Shown in pieces: positions 6,020 to 12,566 of a DNA stretch of 19,996 nucleotides. Source of the stretch: Candidatus Staskawiczbacteria bacterium RIFCSPLOWO2_01_FULL_38_12b (GTDB taxonomy: Bacteria > Patescibacteriota > Minisyncoccia > Minisyncoccales > Staskawiczbacteraceae). The position numbers and the translations under genes were made by a program. Location of the stretch: assembly GCA_001820255.1 (NCBI GenBank), contig MHPA01000027.1, forward strand, positions 7,134 to 27,129. Reading direction: 5' to 3'. The notes under the pieces are model-generated. The model did no database searches, was not told where the DNA came from, and saw only the letters and a list, made by a program, of their open reading frames with translations. Within the stretch, counting starts at the first letter, position 1, and every line of letters begins with the position of its first letter.

Positions 6020-7783
6020 TTACACCTCAATTACCACTGGTAAAATCATCGGCCTTCGTTCTGTTTTGGCAAACAAGAAATCTCCGATTTTATTTCTTAT
6101 TTCATCTTTTACATACGACCAATTTTCTGTTTTTCCCTTGCCGGCTGTTTTGCTTACAATTTCAATTACTTTCTTGCGGGTTTGTGCTAACAAATCCTTT
6201 GATTCTCGTAAATACACAAATCCACGCGAAATAATATCGGGAGATCCCTTTACCTGTCCGGTTTGCCGGTCTACAACAGCCACAATGACAAACATTCCAT
6301 CTTCTGCCAACATCTGCCGGTCTCTTAAAACTATTTCTCCTATGTCTCCCACGCCAAGCCCGTCAACAAATACATAATTCACAGGGACTTTTTCTTTTAA
6401 TACCTCGCCTTTCTGGCTATCAAAACTGATGATGCTTCCATTGTCTGGCACAAATACTTTATGTTTTAAGTAGCCCATTCCATAGGCAATTCTCGCACAT
6501 TCTTTTAACATGAAATGGTTTCCATAGACTGGGATAAAATAATCCGGCTTGACTTCATTAATCATTTGTTTTATACCGTCAATATTGCTGTGGCCGGAAA
6601 CGTGCACATTCATAATATCATTGTGATATACATTGTCAGAAAGGCGGTAAATATTATCTTTTACTCGCTGTACCGTCCGTTCATTTCCAGGGATTACCGA
6701 AGAAGAAAATATAATCGTATCTTCTTTTTTTATGGTAATATATTTATGGTTGCCTGCGATAATTCTTGGCAATGCTGCCATTTCTTCGCCCTGCGCACCC
6801 GTGCAAATAATAACCACTTTATTATCCGGATAATCTTGTGCTTTATCTATGGTAATTATTACGCCCTTGGGGATTGTTATGTAGCCCAACTTTGTGGCAA
6901 GTTCAATATTGAGTTTCATTGAAAAGCCGTCTAGTGCAACTTTTTTTCCGGTTTGGGCGGCAAATTCTAAGATTTGTTTTATTCTTTCTATCTGGCTGGA
7001 AAATGTGGCAACAATGGTTCTTCCGGGAGCCTGGCCAATTAGTTTATTAATATTGGCTAACATTTCTTGTCCGGTTACCGGTGTTTTGGAATTGGTGGCT
7101 CCTAGCGCTTCTAACATTAAAATAGTTGGCCGTTTTAAATTAGCTAAATGGGTATAGTGTATCATGTCCCTGCCAATAGGATCTTTTTCTATAGACCAAT
7201 CTCCGGGATGCACCACGGTTGCCACCGGAGTTTCTAAAATCACTCCGACTGCATCCATAATAGTGTGGTCGATTTGGAAAAACGACAAGGTAAAAGCTCC
7301 CAAGCTAACTTTTTCATCTAACGATTTTATATAGGAGGCTTTTAATTTTTTAGAACTGCCTTTATCAAAATCTTCCAATCGGTGTTTGATCATTTCTAAT
7401 GTTAAGGGTCTTCCGATTATTTGCGGATAATTAAGCTTTTTAAGTAAAATCGGAGCCGCGCCAATATGGTCTAAGTGGCCATGGGAAAATATTACGGCTT
7501 TAATGTTTTTTTCTTTGCCCTTTAAATATTCGGTGTTGGGAATGACATAATCAATTCCTGGCATATCTTCTTCGGGGAATTGCAATCCCATATCTAAAAC
7601 CACAATATCGTTATTGTATTCAAATACGGTCATGTTGCGCCCCACTTCTTCGCATCCTCCCAGGGGAATGATGCGCAGAGTGTTGGGTTTTGCTGGAGTT
7701 AACTCTGTTTGCGCTGCGCCGTAATTTTGAGCAGAGGCGGATTTTCTTTGGTGCGGATTATAGTTTCTTCTTTGTTTTTGCAT
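6020..7783 (-). CDS. rnj: Ribonuclease J
   Basis: RNase J is a metallo-beta-lactamase/beta-CASP exo- and endoribonuclease for mRNA decay and RNA maturation. The 587-aa protein has a basic, disordered N-terminal extension of about 33 residues. It is followed by LRIIPLGGCEEVGRNM and the metal motif H101-G-H-L-D-H106. Later motifs are FQIDHTIMDAVG, HPGDWSIEKDP, the beta-CASP segment VATFSSQIERI, CTGAQGEEMAALPRI, HVSGHSNIDGIKQM and PVYGNHF. The C-terminal domain (from about residue 460) is present. A second, shorter RNase J-like gene lies at 13960-15321. Confidence 0.95.
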   Translation of the reverse strand: MQKQRRNYNPHQRKSASAQNYGAAQTELTPAKPNTLRIIPLGGCEEVGRNMTVFEYNNDIVVLDMGLQFPEEDMPGIDYVIPNTEYLKGKEKNIKAVIFSHGHLDHIGAAPILLKKLNYPQIIGRPLTLEMIKHRLEDFDKGSSKKLKASYIKSLDEKVSLGAFTLSFFQIDHTIMDAVGVILETPVATVVHPGDWSIEKDPIGRDMIHYTHLANLKRPTILMLEALGATNSKTPVTGQEMLANINKLIGQAPGRTIVATFSSQIERIKQILEFAAQTGKKVALDGFSMKLNIELATKLGYITIPKGVIITIDKAQDYPDNKVVIICTGAQGEEMAALPRIIAGNHKYITIKKEDTIIFSSSVIPGNERTVQRVKDNIYRLSDNVYHNDIMNVHVSGHSNIDGIKQMINEVKPDYFIPVYGNHFMLKECARIAYGMGYLKHKVFVPDNGSIISFDSQKGEVLKEKVPVNYVFVDGLGVGDIGEIVLRDRQMLAEDGMFVIVAVVDRQTGQVKGSPDIISRGFVYLRESKDLLAQTRKKVIEIVSKTAGKGKTENWSYVKDEIRNKIGDFLFAKTERRPMILPVVIEV

Positions 7784-7797
7784 AGTGTTTTATTTGG

Positions 7798-7925
7798 GAG
7801 TAATCACGAATATACGAATCTAAGATAATATACGAATTTTACCAAATATACAAATTTTCGTTTTGCGTATTCGTATATTTGTAATATTTGTATATTGAAA
7901 CGTATTTGTATATTAGCGATTACTC
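7798..7925. repeat. Large inverted repeat upstream of rnj
   Basis: GAGTAATC plus ACGAATATACGAAT on the left (from 7798) matches the inverse of GTATATTAGC plus GATTACTC on the right (to 7925). Between them are many variants of TATACGAAT, ATATACAAAT and GTATATTTG. It occupies the rnj 5' flank and would be transcribed if the rnj promoter lies further upstream. Confidence 0.75.
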
Positions 7926-7950
7926 TGGGTTATTTTTTATCGCCACGTTT

Positions 7951-7980
7951 TTGAGTTCACGTAGCTGAATTAATTATTAT
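7951..7980 (+). promoter_or_regulatory. Candidate promoter of the structured RNA
   Basis: TTGAGT (7951-7956), an 18-bp spacer and TATTAT (7975-7980) are present. The predicted start is near 7987, about 10 nt before the closing helix of the structured element. There is no protein gene on this strand for it to serve. Confidence 0.45.
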
Positions 7981-7987
7981 TTTATTT

Positions 7988-8260
7988 GAGAGTTTTTTAA
8001 TTACTTTGAATTACGAAACTCCTCGAGGCTATTTGCGTAGGGTCACAAGGCGCAATTTGTCGCAACAAATTCGCCCCGACCGAGAGAATTTTGGCGGTAT
8101 GGGTGGAAAAATGTTTAAACGTAGCCACGCATACGTTTAACACATTTTTACGGCCATGCCGGCAAAATTATCCGCAAAGAGCCCGAAAAGTCTTCTTCAC
8201 ATGGAGTTTCGTAATTCAAAGTATTTACCGTGAATTACCAAATGCTTTCTTTGGATTTTT
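7988..8260 (+). ncRNA. Candidate structured non-coding RNA (or MITE-like element)
   Basis: Three nested or adjacent helices fill this gene-free stretch. The outer helix pairs 7998-8022 with 8203-8227 (24 of 25 positions, including a perfect 21-bp block). The first inner hairpin is GGCG-C-AATTTGT-CGCA-ACAAATT-CGCC (8049-8075). A long imperfect hairpin spans 8087-8169 with loop GCCACGCA. In the long hairpin two changes (at 8098 and 8104 with their partners) are G-U pairs only if the + strand is transcribed. The element is less AT-rich than its flanks. A promoter-like sequence precedes it and a terminator-like hairpin follows. It does not show the core sequences of tmRNA, RNase P RNA, SRP RNA or 6S RNA that I know. 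A MITE with long terminal inverted repeats is the main alternative; no target-site duplication is apparent. Confidence 0.45.
8238..8260 (+). terminator. Short terminator-like hairpin after the candidate ncRNA
   Basis: CCAAA (8238-8242) and TTTGG (8250-8254) form a 5-bp stem with a 7-nt loop followed by ATTTTT. It abuts the 3' CCA end of tRNA-Leu on the other strand. The stem is short, so efficiency is uncertain. Confidence 0.4.
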
Positions 8261-8346
8261 GGTGCGGACGGCGGGAGTTGAACCCACATGATCTTGCGAT
8301 CGCTGGCTCCTGAAGCCAGTGCGTCTGCCATTTCCGCCACGTCCGC
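8260..8346 (-). tRNA. tRNA-Leu (anticodon CAG)
   Basis: This 87-nt class II tRNA has an encoded CCA. The acceptor stem GCGGACG/CGTCCGC has 7 bp, and the discriminator is A, as expected for Leu. The anticodon stem-loop is CTGGC-TTCAGGA-GCCAG with anticodon CAG. The long variable arm is GATC-GCAA-GATC, and the T arm GTGGG-TTCAACT-CCCGC has a normal T loop. The 5' end lies only 8 nt after the stop of the sugar-phosphate isomerase gene, so it may be processed from that operon transcript. Confidence 0.96.
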
Positions 8347-8354
8347 ATCTGTTA

Positions 8355-9356
8355 TTACTGCATTAGTTTCTTGAATTCCTCAACCATGCTTACCGGAGTC
8401 GGGTCAGTATCATTTTCCATAGCTAAATAATAGGAAACCCAATCGCCTAAAAGCAGTGAAGAAAATATTTTAAATAAAGGGGAGCCGTCTTTAATGCCTA
8501 TGATTTCAACCTTTGCGCCGGATTTTTTAATGATATTTGTAGTCAATTCCATTCTTTTTAAAATCCTTGGGTGTTCGCTTTTATCTTGCAATATAATTAC
8601 GAAAAAGTTTTTAATGCCTAGTTTTTTTAGTCCCGTGTATCCTACCATTTCATTGTGGTTTAATTCCGGGAAGTAATTGTAAAAGGCGGGAATTTTTGAG
8701 TTTTCATTAAATTTTATTTTCCAAACCATGGCCAGGTTTTTCAAGCTGTCCGAGCTATAGATGACGGGGATTTTTTTAGAAAGTTTCTTGGCTAATTTAT
8801 TTCCTTCATTTTCCAGTGAAGTGTTTATTTCTTGCAACTGTTTTGAAGTCCGCAAAATTTCAGAAGACATATCGTCAATAATTTTTGCATTTGCCAGGAT
8901 TTTTACCAGAGCCGAAAAAATATATCCCGTAGCTGACCGCGGCTGTATGCCGCTTGGAATTTTTACAAAAGGAATATTGTTTTTTAAGCACAGCATTTCA
9001 ATCTGCCCGCCGCTAGCCATACAGATAATAGGTAATTTCCTGGTAATGGCTTCTTGCAGGGCGGAAAGCGGCTCTTCGGTATTTCCTGAATAAGATATGC
9101 AAATGACCAGGCTTTTTTCGTTTGCTTGGGTGGGCAAGTTATAACTGCGGTGCAGGCTAATGGGAATAGGTGCATTTACGATAGTGTTTAATATATCGCC
9201 TGGCAGAGCAGACCCTCCGATTCCGCAAATAATAACATTGGAAAAATTGTTTTCTATGTTAATATTTTTTGCCAAATCCAAACCATCCTTTATTTGCAAA
9301 GGAGAATCAATAATCACTTGCTTCATATTTGATTTGTCTGTGTTGCTTATTTCCAT
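8355..9356 (-). CDS. Bifunctional phosphoglucose/phosphomannose isomerase (SIS domains)
   Basis: The enzyme interconverts glucose 6-phosphate, mannose 6-phosphate and fructose 6-phosphate. The 333-aa protein has two SIS domains. The first contains IICGIGGSALPGD and the phosphosugar loop SYSGNTEEPLSA. The central IPSGIQPRSATGYIFSAL segment follows, and the second domain has YSSDSLKNLAMVWKIKFNENSKIPAFYNYFPELNHNEMVG. The Glu/His pair of that last segment matches the catalytic residues of the bacterial/archaeal PGI/PMI group. The ATG at 9356 overlaps the stop of the preceding gene by 10 bp, which implies translational coupling; a second ATG at 9326 is less likely. It is the last protein gene of the secG-containing operon. 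Its product is a substrate pool for the mutase at 2750. Confidence 0.9.
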   Translation of the reverse strand: MEISNTDKSNMKQVIIDSPLQIKDGLDLAKNINIENNFSNVIICGIGGSALPGDILNTIVNAPIPISLHRSYNLPTQANEKSLVICISYSGNTEEPLSALQEAITRKLPIICMASGGQIEMLCLKNNIPFVKIPSGIQPRSATGYIFSALVKILANAKIIDDMSSEILRTSKQLQEINTSLENEGNKLAKKLSKKIPVIYSSDSLKNLAMVWKIKFNENSKIPAFYNYFPELNHNEMVGYTGLKKLGIKNFFVIILQDKSEHPRILKRMELTTNIIKKSGAKVEIIGIKDGSPLFKIFSSLLLGDWVSYYLAMENDTDPTPVSMVEEFKKLMQ

Positions 9357-11389
9357 ACTCGCTTAGTTTGCAAATACCAGTTTGTAATATTTGAAAATCG
9401 TTTTGCCGGATCGGCGATTTTTACGGTATCAATACCTGATACGTTTTGTGATGCCCAGTACAAATAATGAGGATTGTATAAAAACAGGGCGGGGGCATCG
9501 TTAAGGATAATAGTTTGTATTTTTTCCAAATCTTCTTTTTTTTGCTCTTCGCTCAGTGTTTGGCGTGCGTCCTTCAACAATTTGTCCACATCTTTGTTTT
9601 CATATGACGAAAGATTGAGCCCCGGGTCAAGTTTTTGCGATGAATACCAGAAAGGGTACAGGTCCGGTTGGATCCCCAAGGTTTCTCCGTAAAGCAGGGC
9701 ATCATAACCCCTGTTTTTAATGATAGGTTTTATATCGGTTATATTGACAGCATTAACCGTTACGCTAACGCCGATAGACTGCCAATAGTTTTTTAGCAAG
9801 TTGGCAACTTCCACTAGTTGCGGCTGGTTTATGGTGACTAGGGTAAATGCTAGGGGCTGGGTGTTTGGGGTTTGCTGGATGCAAAGTTCATTTAATTTTT
9901 TCCGGGTAGCTGTTCCCGTTTCACCTGTTGGCTTTTCTGATGCCAGGTATTTTTTTTGAAATTCCGTTACAGCGTCTTCAGTAGCTTTGCCGTAAGTTCC
10001 GTTGGTTTCATTTGCCAATAACATTTTGAAATTTTCATCCAGCCGAGCCAGGCATCCTTGAAGCTGGGTTACTTCGCTTCCTTTTGACCCAACCTTCAAA
10101 TAGCTTTTAAATTGGAAAGCGGGTTTTTTAGAAATTGCTTTTTCCCTTACTAGCGGGATATTATCTTTTCCGCCCGAGGCGGACTCGCCTTTGGCGAGAA
10201 ATCCAGATTTATCTAAAAGGTTTTCTGCTTTTTTGACATCAAATTCATAGACGTTATCGGGTTGTTGGTAGTTAAAGAAATCAGGCAGAATGGGGGAGTC
10301 AACGATTTCTATGTTGTTTTTTGTTTGAGAGCTTATATCGGTGATGCTTATAGTTTGGGATATTTCATTTTTATTTACGGAATAGGTAAGCGCTTGGCGT
10401 ATGTTTTTGTCAGAAAAAATACTTGTTTTTTGATTGTTGAAAAATACCGCAAAGTATCTGGGCAGTGAAAAAGAATACATGGAAAATTTTTCATTGGCCG
10501 GCCGCCCTCCCAAGCGCAGTTGTTGTTCTAAGGTTCCATTATTTTCGCTTGCGGGCGCCAGGGCAAATCCGTCAATGGCTCCGGTGTTGGCGGCTTTAAG
10601 CACCTGATCCATTTTTTCAAAAAAATTAAAAGAAATTTCTGATACAAAAGAAGGGGTGGCGTAGTATTTTCTGTTTGATGCAAGGCTCAATGATTCTATG
10701 AAGCCCGTATTGGCCTGGCGAAGTCCTTTAAATTCAAATGGACCCGACCCGATGGGTTGCAAATTATAGGTTGAGAGGATGAAATTTTCCGGTGAAATGT
10801 TTTCCCAAATATGCTTTGGGATTATTTTAAAGATGCAGTTTTCAAGAAAAGAATTATAGGGTTGTTTTAAGATGAATGCAAGAGAGTTGTCGGATATTTT
10901 TTGTACATCCACGTCAATCCAGTTAGCCCTTTGGGGGCTTTTATAGTCTGAATTTTGCATGGTTTTTACGGTAAAGAGCACATCGTCTACGTTGAGGGTT
11001 TTTCCGTCATGCCAGAATATATTATTTTTTAAGGTAAAGGTATAGGTTTTTCCATCAGAAGAAATGGTATAACTTTCTGCCAGGTCTGGCACGATTTGCC
11101 CGTTTTTATCATAGTTCATCAATCCGGAAAAAACCAGATCAACTAACGTTCTGTCAATATCATTAGTCTGTCCGTATATTGGATTTATGAATCTTGGTTG
11201 TCCTACTGCGCCCTCTGTGTAGATTCCGCCAAATGCCGGCACTGCATGGGTATTATTAATATAAAAGTATATTGTTAGAAAGGTTAAAGACCCAACTGCT
11301 AACGCCAAAAATGTGAAAAAAGTTATTTTTTCACTTTTTTTCAGTACTTTAAAAATTTGTTTCCATTGGGAAAAACTGGGAAATTTCAA
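9347..11389 (-). CDS. Oligopeptide-type extracellular substrate-binding protein with inserted peptidoglycan-binding domain
   Basis: This is a 680-aa SBP_bac_5 (DppA/OppA-like) protein. Residues 22-46 form an uncleaved-looking membrane anchor with no lipobox Cys. Next comes GGIYTEGAVGQPRFINPIYG, the SBP start, and the characteristic YTFTLKNNIFWHDGKTLNVDDV. At about residues 430-498 a peptidoglycan-binding type 1 domain (LKVGSKGSEVTQLQGCL, NGTYGKATEDAVTEFQKKY, GTATRKKLNELC) interrupts the SBP fold. The fold then resumes (VEVANLLKNYWQSIGVSV, YDALLYGETLG, YWASQNVSGID). Just before the insert (397-407), FLAKGESASGG is encoded by a twin-hairpin repeat. The start is TTG, since no ATG exists near the N terminus before the in-frame stop upstream. 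The protein probably sits on the outer face of the membrane and contacts the cell wall. No permease genes lie beside it, so transport is unproven. Confidence 0.88.
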   Translation of the reverse strand: MKFPSFSQWKQIFKVLKKSEKITFFTFLALAVGSLTFLTIYFYINNTHAVPAFGGIYTEGAVGQPRFINPIYGQTNDIDRTLVDLVFSGLMNYDKNGQIVPDLAESYTISSDGKTYTFTLKNNIFWHDGKTLNVDDVLFTVKTMQNSDYKSPQRANWIDVDVQKISDNSLAFILKQPYNSFLENCIFKIIPKHIWENISPENFILSTYNLQPIGSGPFEFKGLRQANTGFIESLSLASNRKYYATPSFVSEISFNFFEKMDQVLKAANTGAIDGFALAPASENNGTLEQQLRLGGRPANEKFSMYSFSLPRYFAVFFNNQKTSIFSDKNIRQALTYSVNKNEISQTISITDISSQTKNNIEIVDSPILPDFFNYQQPDNVYEFDVKKAENLLDKSGFLAKGESASGGKDNIPLVREKAISKKPAFQFKSYLKVGSKGSEVTQLQGCLARLDENFKMLLANETNGTYGKATEDAVTEFQKKYLASEKPTGETGTATRKKLNELCIQQTPNTQPLAFTLVTINQPQLVEVANLLKNYWQSIGVSVTVNAVNITDIKPIIKNRGYDALLYGETLGIQPDLYPFWYSSQKLDPGLNLSSYENKDVDKLLKDARQTLSEEQKKEDLEKIQTIILNDAPALFLYNPHYLYWASQNVSGIDTVKIADPAKRFSNITNWYLQTKRVWK
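10169..10198. repeat. Twin perfect hairpins inside the substrate-binding protein gene
   Basis: TCCGCC-CGA-GGCGGA (10169-10183) is followed directly by CTCGCC-TTT-GGCGAG (10184-10198). Two perfect 6-bp stems with 3-nt loops lie back to back, GC-rich in an AT-rich gene, and are translated in frame as part of FLAKGESASGG. Confidence 0.85.
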
Positions 11390-11391
11390 TT

Positions 11392-11450
11392 TAGCTTCTA
11401 GCTTCTAGCTTCTAGCTTCTAGCCAGCTGCTAGATGCCAGATTGCCAGTT
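11392..11450. repeat. TAGCTTC tandem repeat spacer between secG and the binding-protein gene
   Basis: Four perfect tandem copies of TAGCTTC occupy 11392-11419. They are followed by related words (TAGCCAGCTGCTAG, then ATGCCAG and TTGCCAG) that pair partly with one another. The array directly abuts the TTG start of the binding-protein gene and occupies its translation-initiation region. Confidence 0.85.
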
Positions 11451-11458
11451 GCTCATTT

Positions 11459-11689
11459 TTAAATGAGGAGATTTAAAATACCCAAAATAATAAAAAGCGC
11501 TGCAATAACTATGCTGGCATAATATATTTTTTTTTGTATTCCGCGCCTTTGAGAGTAAGATTCCCCTCCTCCGCTGCCCCCAAACCCAGCACCCAAGGCG
11601 GTTCCCCGTTGTTGCACTGCGATGAGAACAATTAAAATCACTGAAATCGCAATCTGGGTAAAAAATAAAATTTGCTTGGTATCTATCAT
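11459..11689 (-). CDS. secG: Preprotein translocase subunit SecG
   Basis: SecG is the accessory subunit of the SecYEG channel in the cytoplasmic membrane. The 76-aa protein has the family layout. TM1 (about 8-24, FFTQIAISVILIVLIAVQQ) ends in the QQRG motif. A Gly-rich cytoplasmic loop (ALGAGFGGSGGGES) follows, then RRGIQKKIYYASIVIAALFIILGILNLL as TM2. It starts 7 nt after the stop of the small membrane protein gene, so the two are in one operon. Confidence 0.93.
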   Translation of the reverse strand: MIDTKQILFFTQIAISVILIVLIAVQQRGTALGAGFGGSGGGESYSQRRGIQKKIYYASIVIAALFIILGILNLLI

Positions 11690-11696
11690 GAGATTT

Positions 11697-12086
11697 TTAT
11701 TCTTCTTTTAGTAAAAATTTATTTGATATGAAGGCGAATGCCCAAATGATGAGCGTTGTCCAAAAGAGAGGGAAGAAAAATGGTACAGATAATTCTTTAA
11801 AAATAGCATCTACCACCCATAACAGACCCATATTTATTACAAATCCAAAAAATCCAAGGGTGATAATGCGAAGAGGCAGGGTAATGGTATTTAAGATAGG
11901 TTTTACAAAAAAGTTAAGCAACCCTAAAACAATTCCAAAAAGAATAAAAAGCTGCCATGTTGCGGTTAGAGGAAATCCAAAAAAGTTAGAGCCGGGATAT
12001 ATCGTTACTGTGGCTTCGGCAAAAAACATAGATGCCAGCCAAAACCCTAGTCCGGCGCTTATGATTGCTAAGATAAGCCTTTTCAT
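11697..12086 (-). CDS. Small four-TM membrane protein (phage holin 4_2-like family)
   Basis: This is a 129-aa hydrophobic protein with four predicted helices: MKRLILAIISAGLGFWLASMF, WQLFILFGIVLGLLNFFVKP, LRIITLGFFGFVINMGLLWVV and FPLFWTTLIIWAFAFISNKF. The KPILNTITLPLRIITLGFFGFVIN segment matches the widespread bacterial family annotated as phage holin family 4 superfamily 2. That name is historical; a lytic role is not implied in this chromosomal context. The start at 12086 is chosen because the longer frame to 12134 runs into a terminator stem. The start also has an extended -10 (TGC-TATTAT) ending 7 nt upstream, a leaderless geometry. It is the first gene of the operon with secG. Confidence 0.8.
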   Translation of the reverse strand: MKRLILAIISAGLGFWLASMFFAEATVTIYPGSNFFGFPLTATWQLFILFGIVLGLLNFFVKPILNTITLPLRIITLGFFGFVINMGLLWVVDAIFKELSVPFFFPLFWTTLIIWAFAFISNKFLLKEE

Positions 12087-12093
12087 TGGGTTG

Positions 12094-12102
12094 ATAATAG
12101 CA
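12094..12102 (-). promoter_or_regulatory. Extended -10 promoter of the membrane protein-secG operon
   Basis: On the minus strand TGC-TATTAT (hexamer 12094-12099) is followed by seven bases and the ATG at 12086. The -35 region is weak, as often with an extended -10. It predicts a leaderless or nearly leaderless transcript. Confidence 0.55.
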
Positions 12103-12109
12103 GATTTTG

Positions 12110-12149
12110 ATAAAAAAGAAAAGTCCCCAGGCAAAAGCGCAGGGGACTT
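12110..12149 (-). terminator. Terminator after the zinc-ribbon membrane protein gene
   Basis: AAGTCCCC (12121-12128) and GGGGACTT (12142-12149) form an 8-bp stem with a 13-nt loop. On the minus strand it is followed by TTCTTTTTTA. It separates the zinc-ribbon gene from the secG operon. Confidence 0.88.
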
Positions 12150-12156
12150 GGGTTTT

Positions 12157-12495
12157 TCATGCGGCTTTATTCTTTTGGATTAGCAGAGTCTCTTGGTATG
12201 TGCAGGTTTGAGCGGGTGCACCGCATATGGGGCAATTTGTTACCCCAGGTTTTAGCCAAAACTTTTGGCAATCTACACAGCAGTACGCCGGCTGATCGGC
12301 CAAAAGCGAATGGTCATATGGGGCCATTTCTGTCCCGCACTTGTAGCATTTTTTAGACCCGGGCTCCAGCCACACCTCCTTGCAATGGCCGCATATCCAA
12401 TATTTCATTATCAACAATTCTGTCAAATAATCAGTCAAAAGAAAGAATAGAATGAATATTGGAGCCGAAAAAACAAACCACCCGATGACTGTCAT
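12157..12495 (-). CDS. Membrane-anchored tandem zinc-ribbon protein
   Basis: This 112-aa protein has one N-terminal membrane helix (about 3-28) followed by two similar zinc ribbons. Each has a CxxC knuckle, a W-L-x-PG turn and a second CxxC. The first is CGHC with WLEPGSKKCYKCG; the second is CVDC with WLKPGVTNCPICG. The internal similarity suggests domain duplication. The ATG at 12495 is chosen because AGGAGG (12504-12509) lies 8 nt upstream. A TTG at 12501 is too close to that site. The partner is unknown; such ribbons often mediate protein or nucleic-acid contacts at the membrane. It has its own terminator and is 71 bp after uvrC. Confidence 0.75.
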   Translation of the reverse strand: MTVIGWFVFSAPIFILFFLLTDYLTELLIMKYWICGHCKEVWLEPGSKKCYKCGTEMAPYDHSLLADQPAYCCVDCQKFWLKPGVTNCPICGAPAQTCTYQETLLIQKNKAA

Positions 12496-12566
12496 CAGCA
12501 ATTCCTCCTAGTTTTGGGCAAAAATGTTGTCGCAAGAACTATTTTATAACTAACATATTTTTATTA

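Noticed and set aside
7988..8260. Structured element considered as tmRNA, RNase P RNA, SRP RNA or 6S RNA
   Set aside because: None of the conserved core sequences of these RNAs that I know could be found on either strand; the tRNA-like end nearby belongs to a complete tRNA-Leu.
8091..8291. A 66-codon plus-strand frame overlapping the structured element and the tRNA
   Set aside because: It runs through a hairpin and into the tRNA-Leu gene; its end (TAGVEPT) is the translation of the tRNA T arm.
11392..11419. TAGCTTC array considered as a CRISPR
   Set aside because: The units are 7 bp and contiguous, with no spacers and no cas genes.
11697..12086. Holin-like gene as evidence for a prophage
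   Set aside because: It sits in an operon with secG, with no endolysin, capsid or integrase genes; the family is widespread in bacterial chromosomes.
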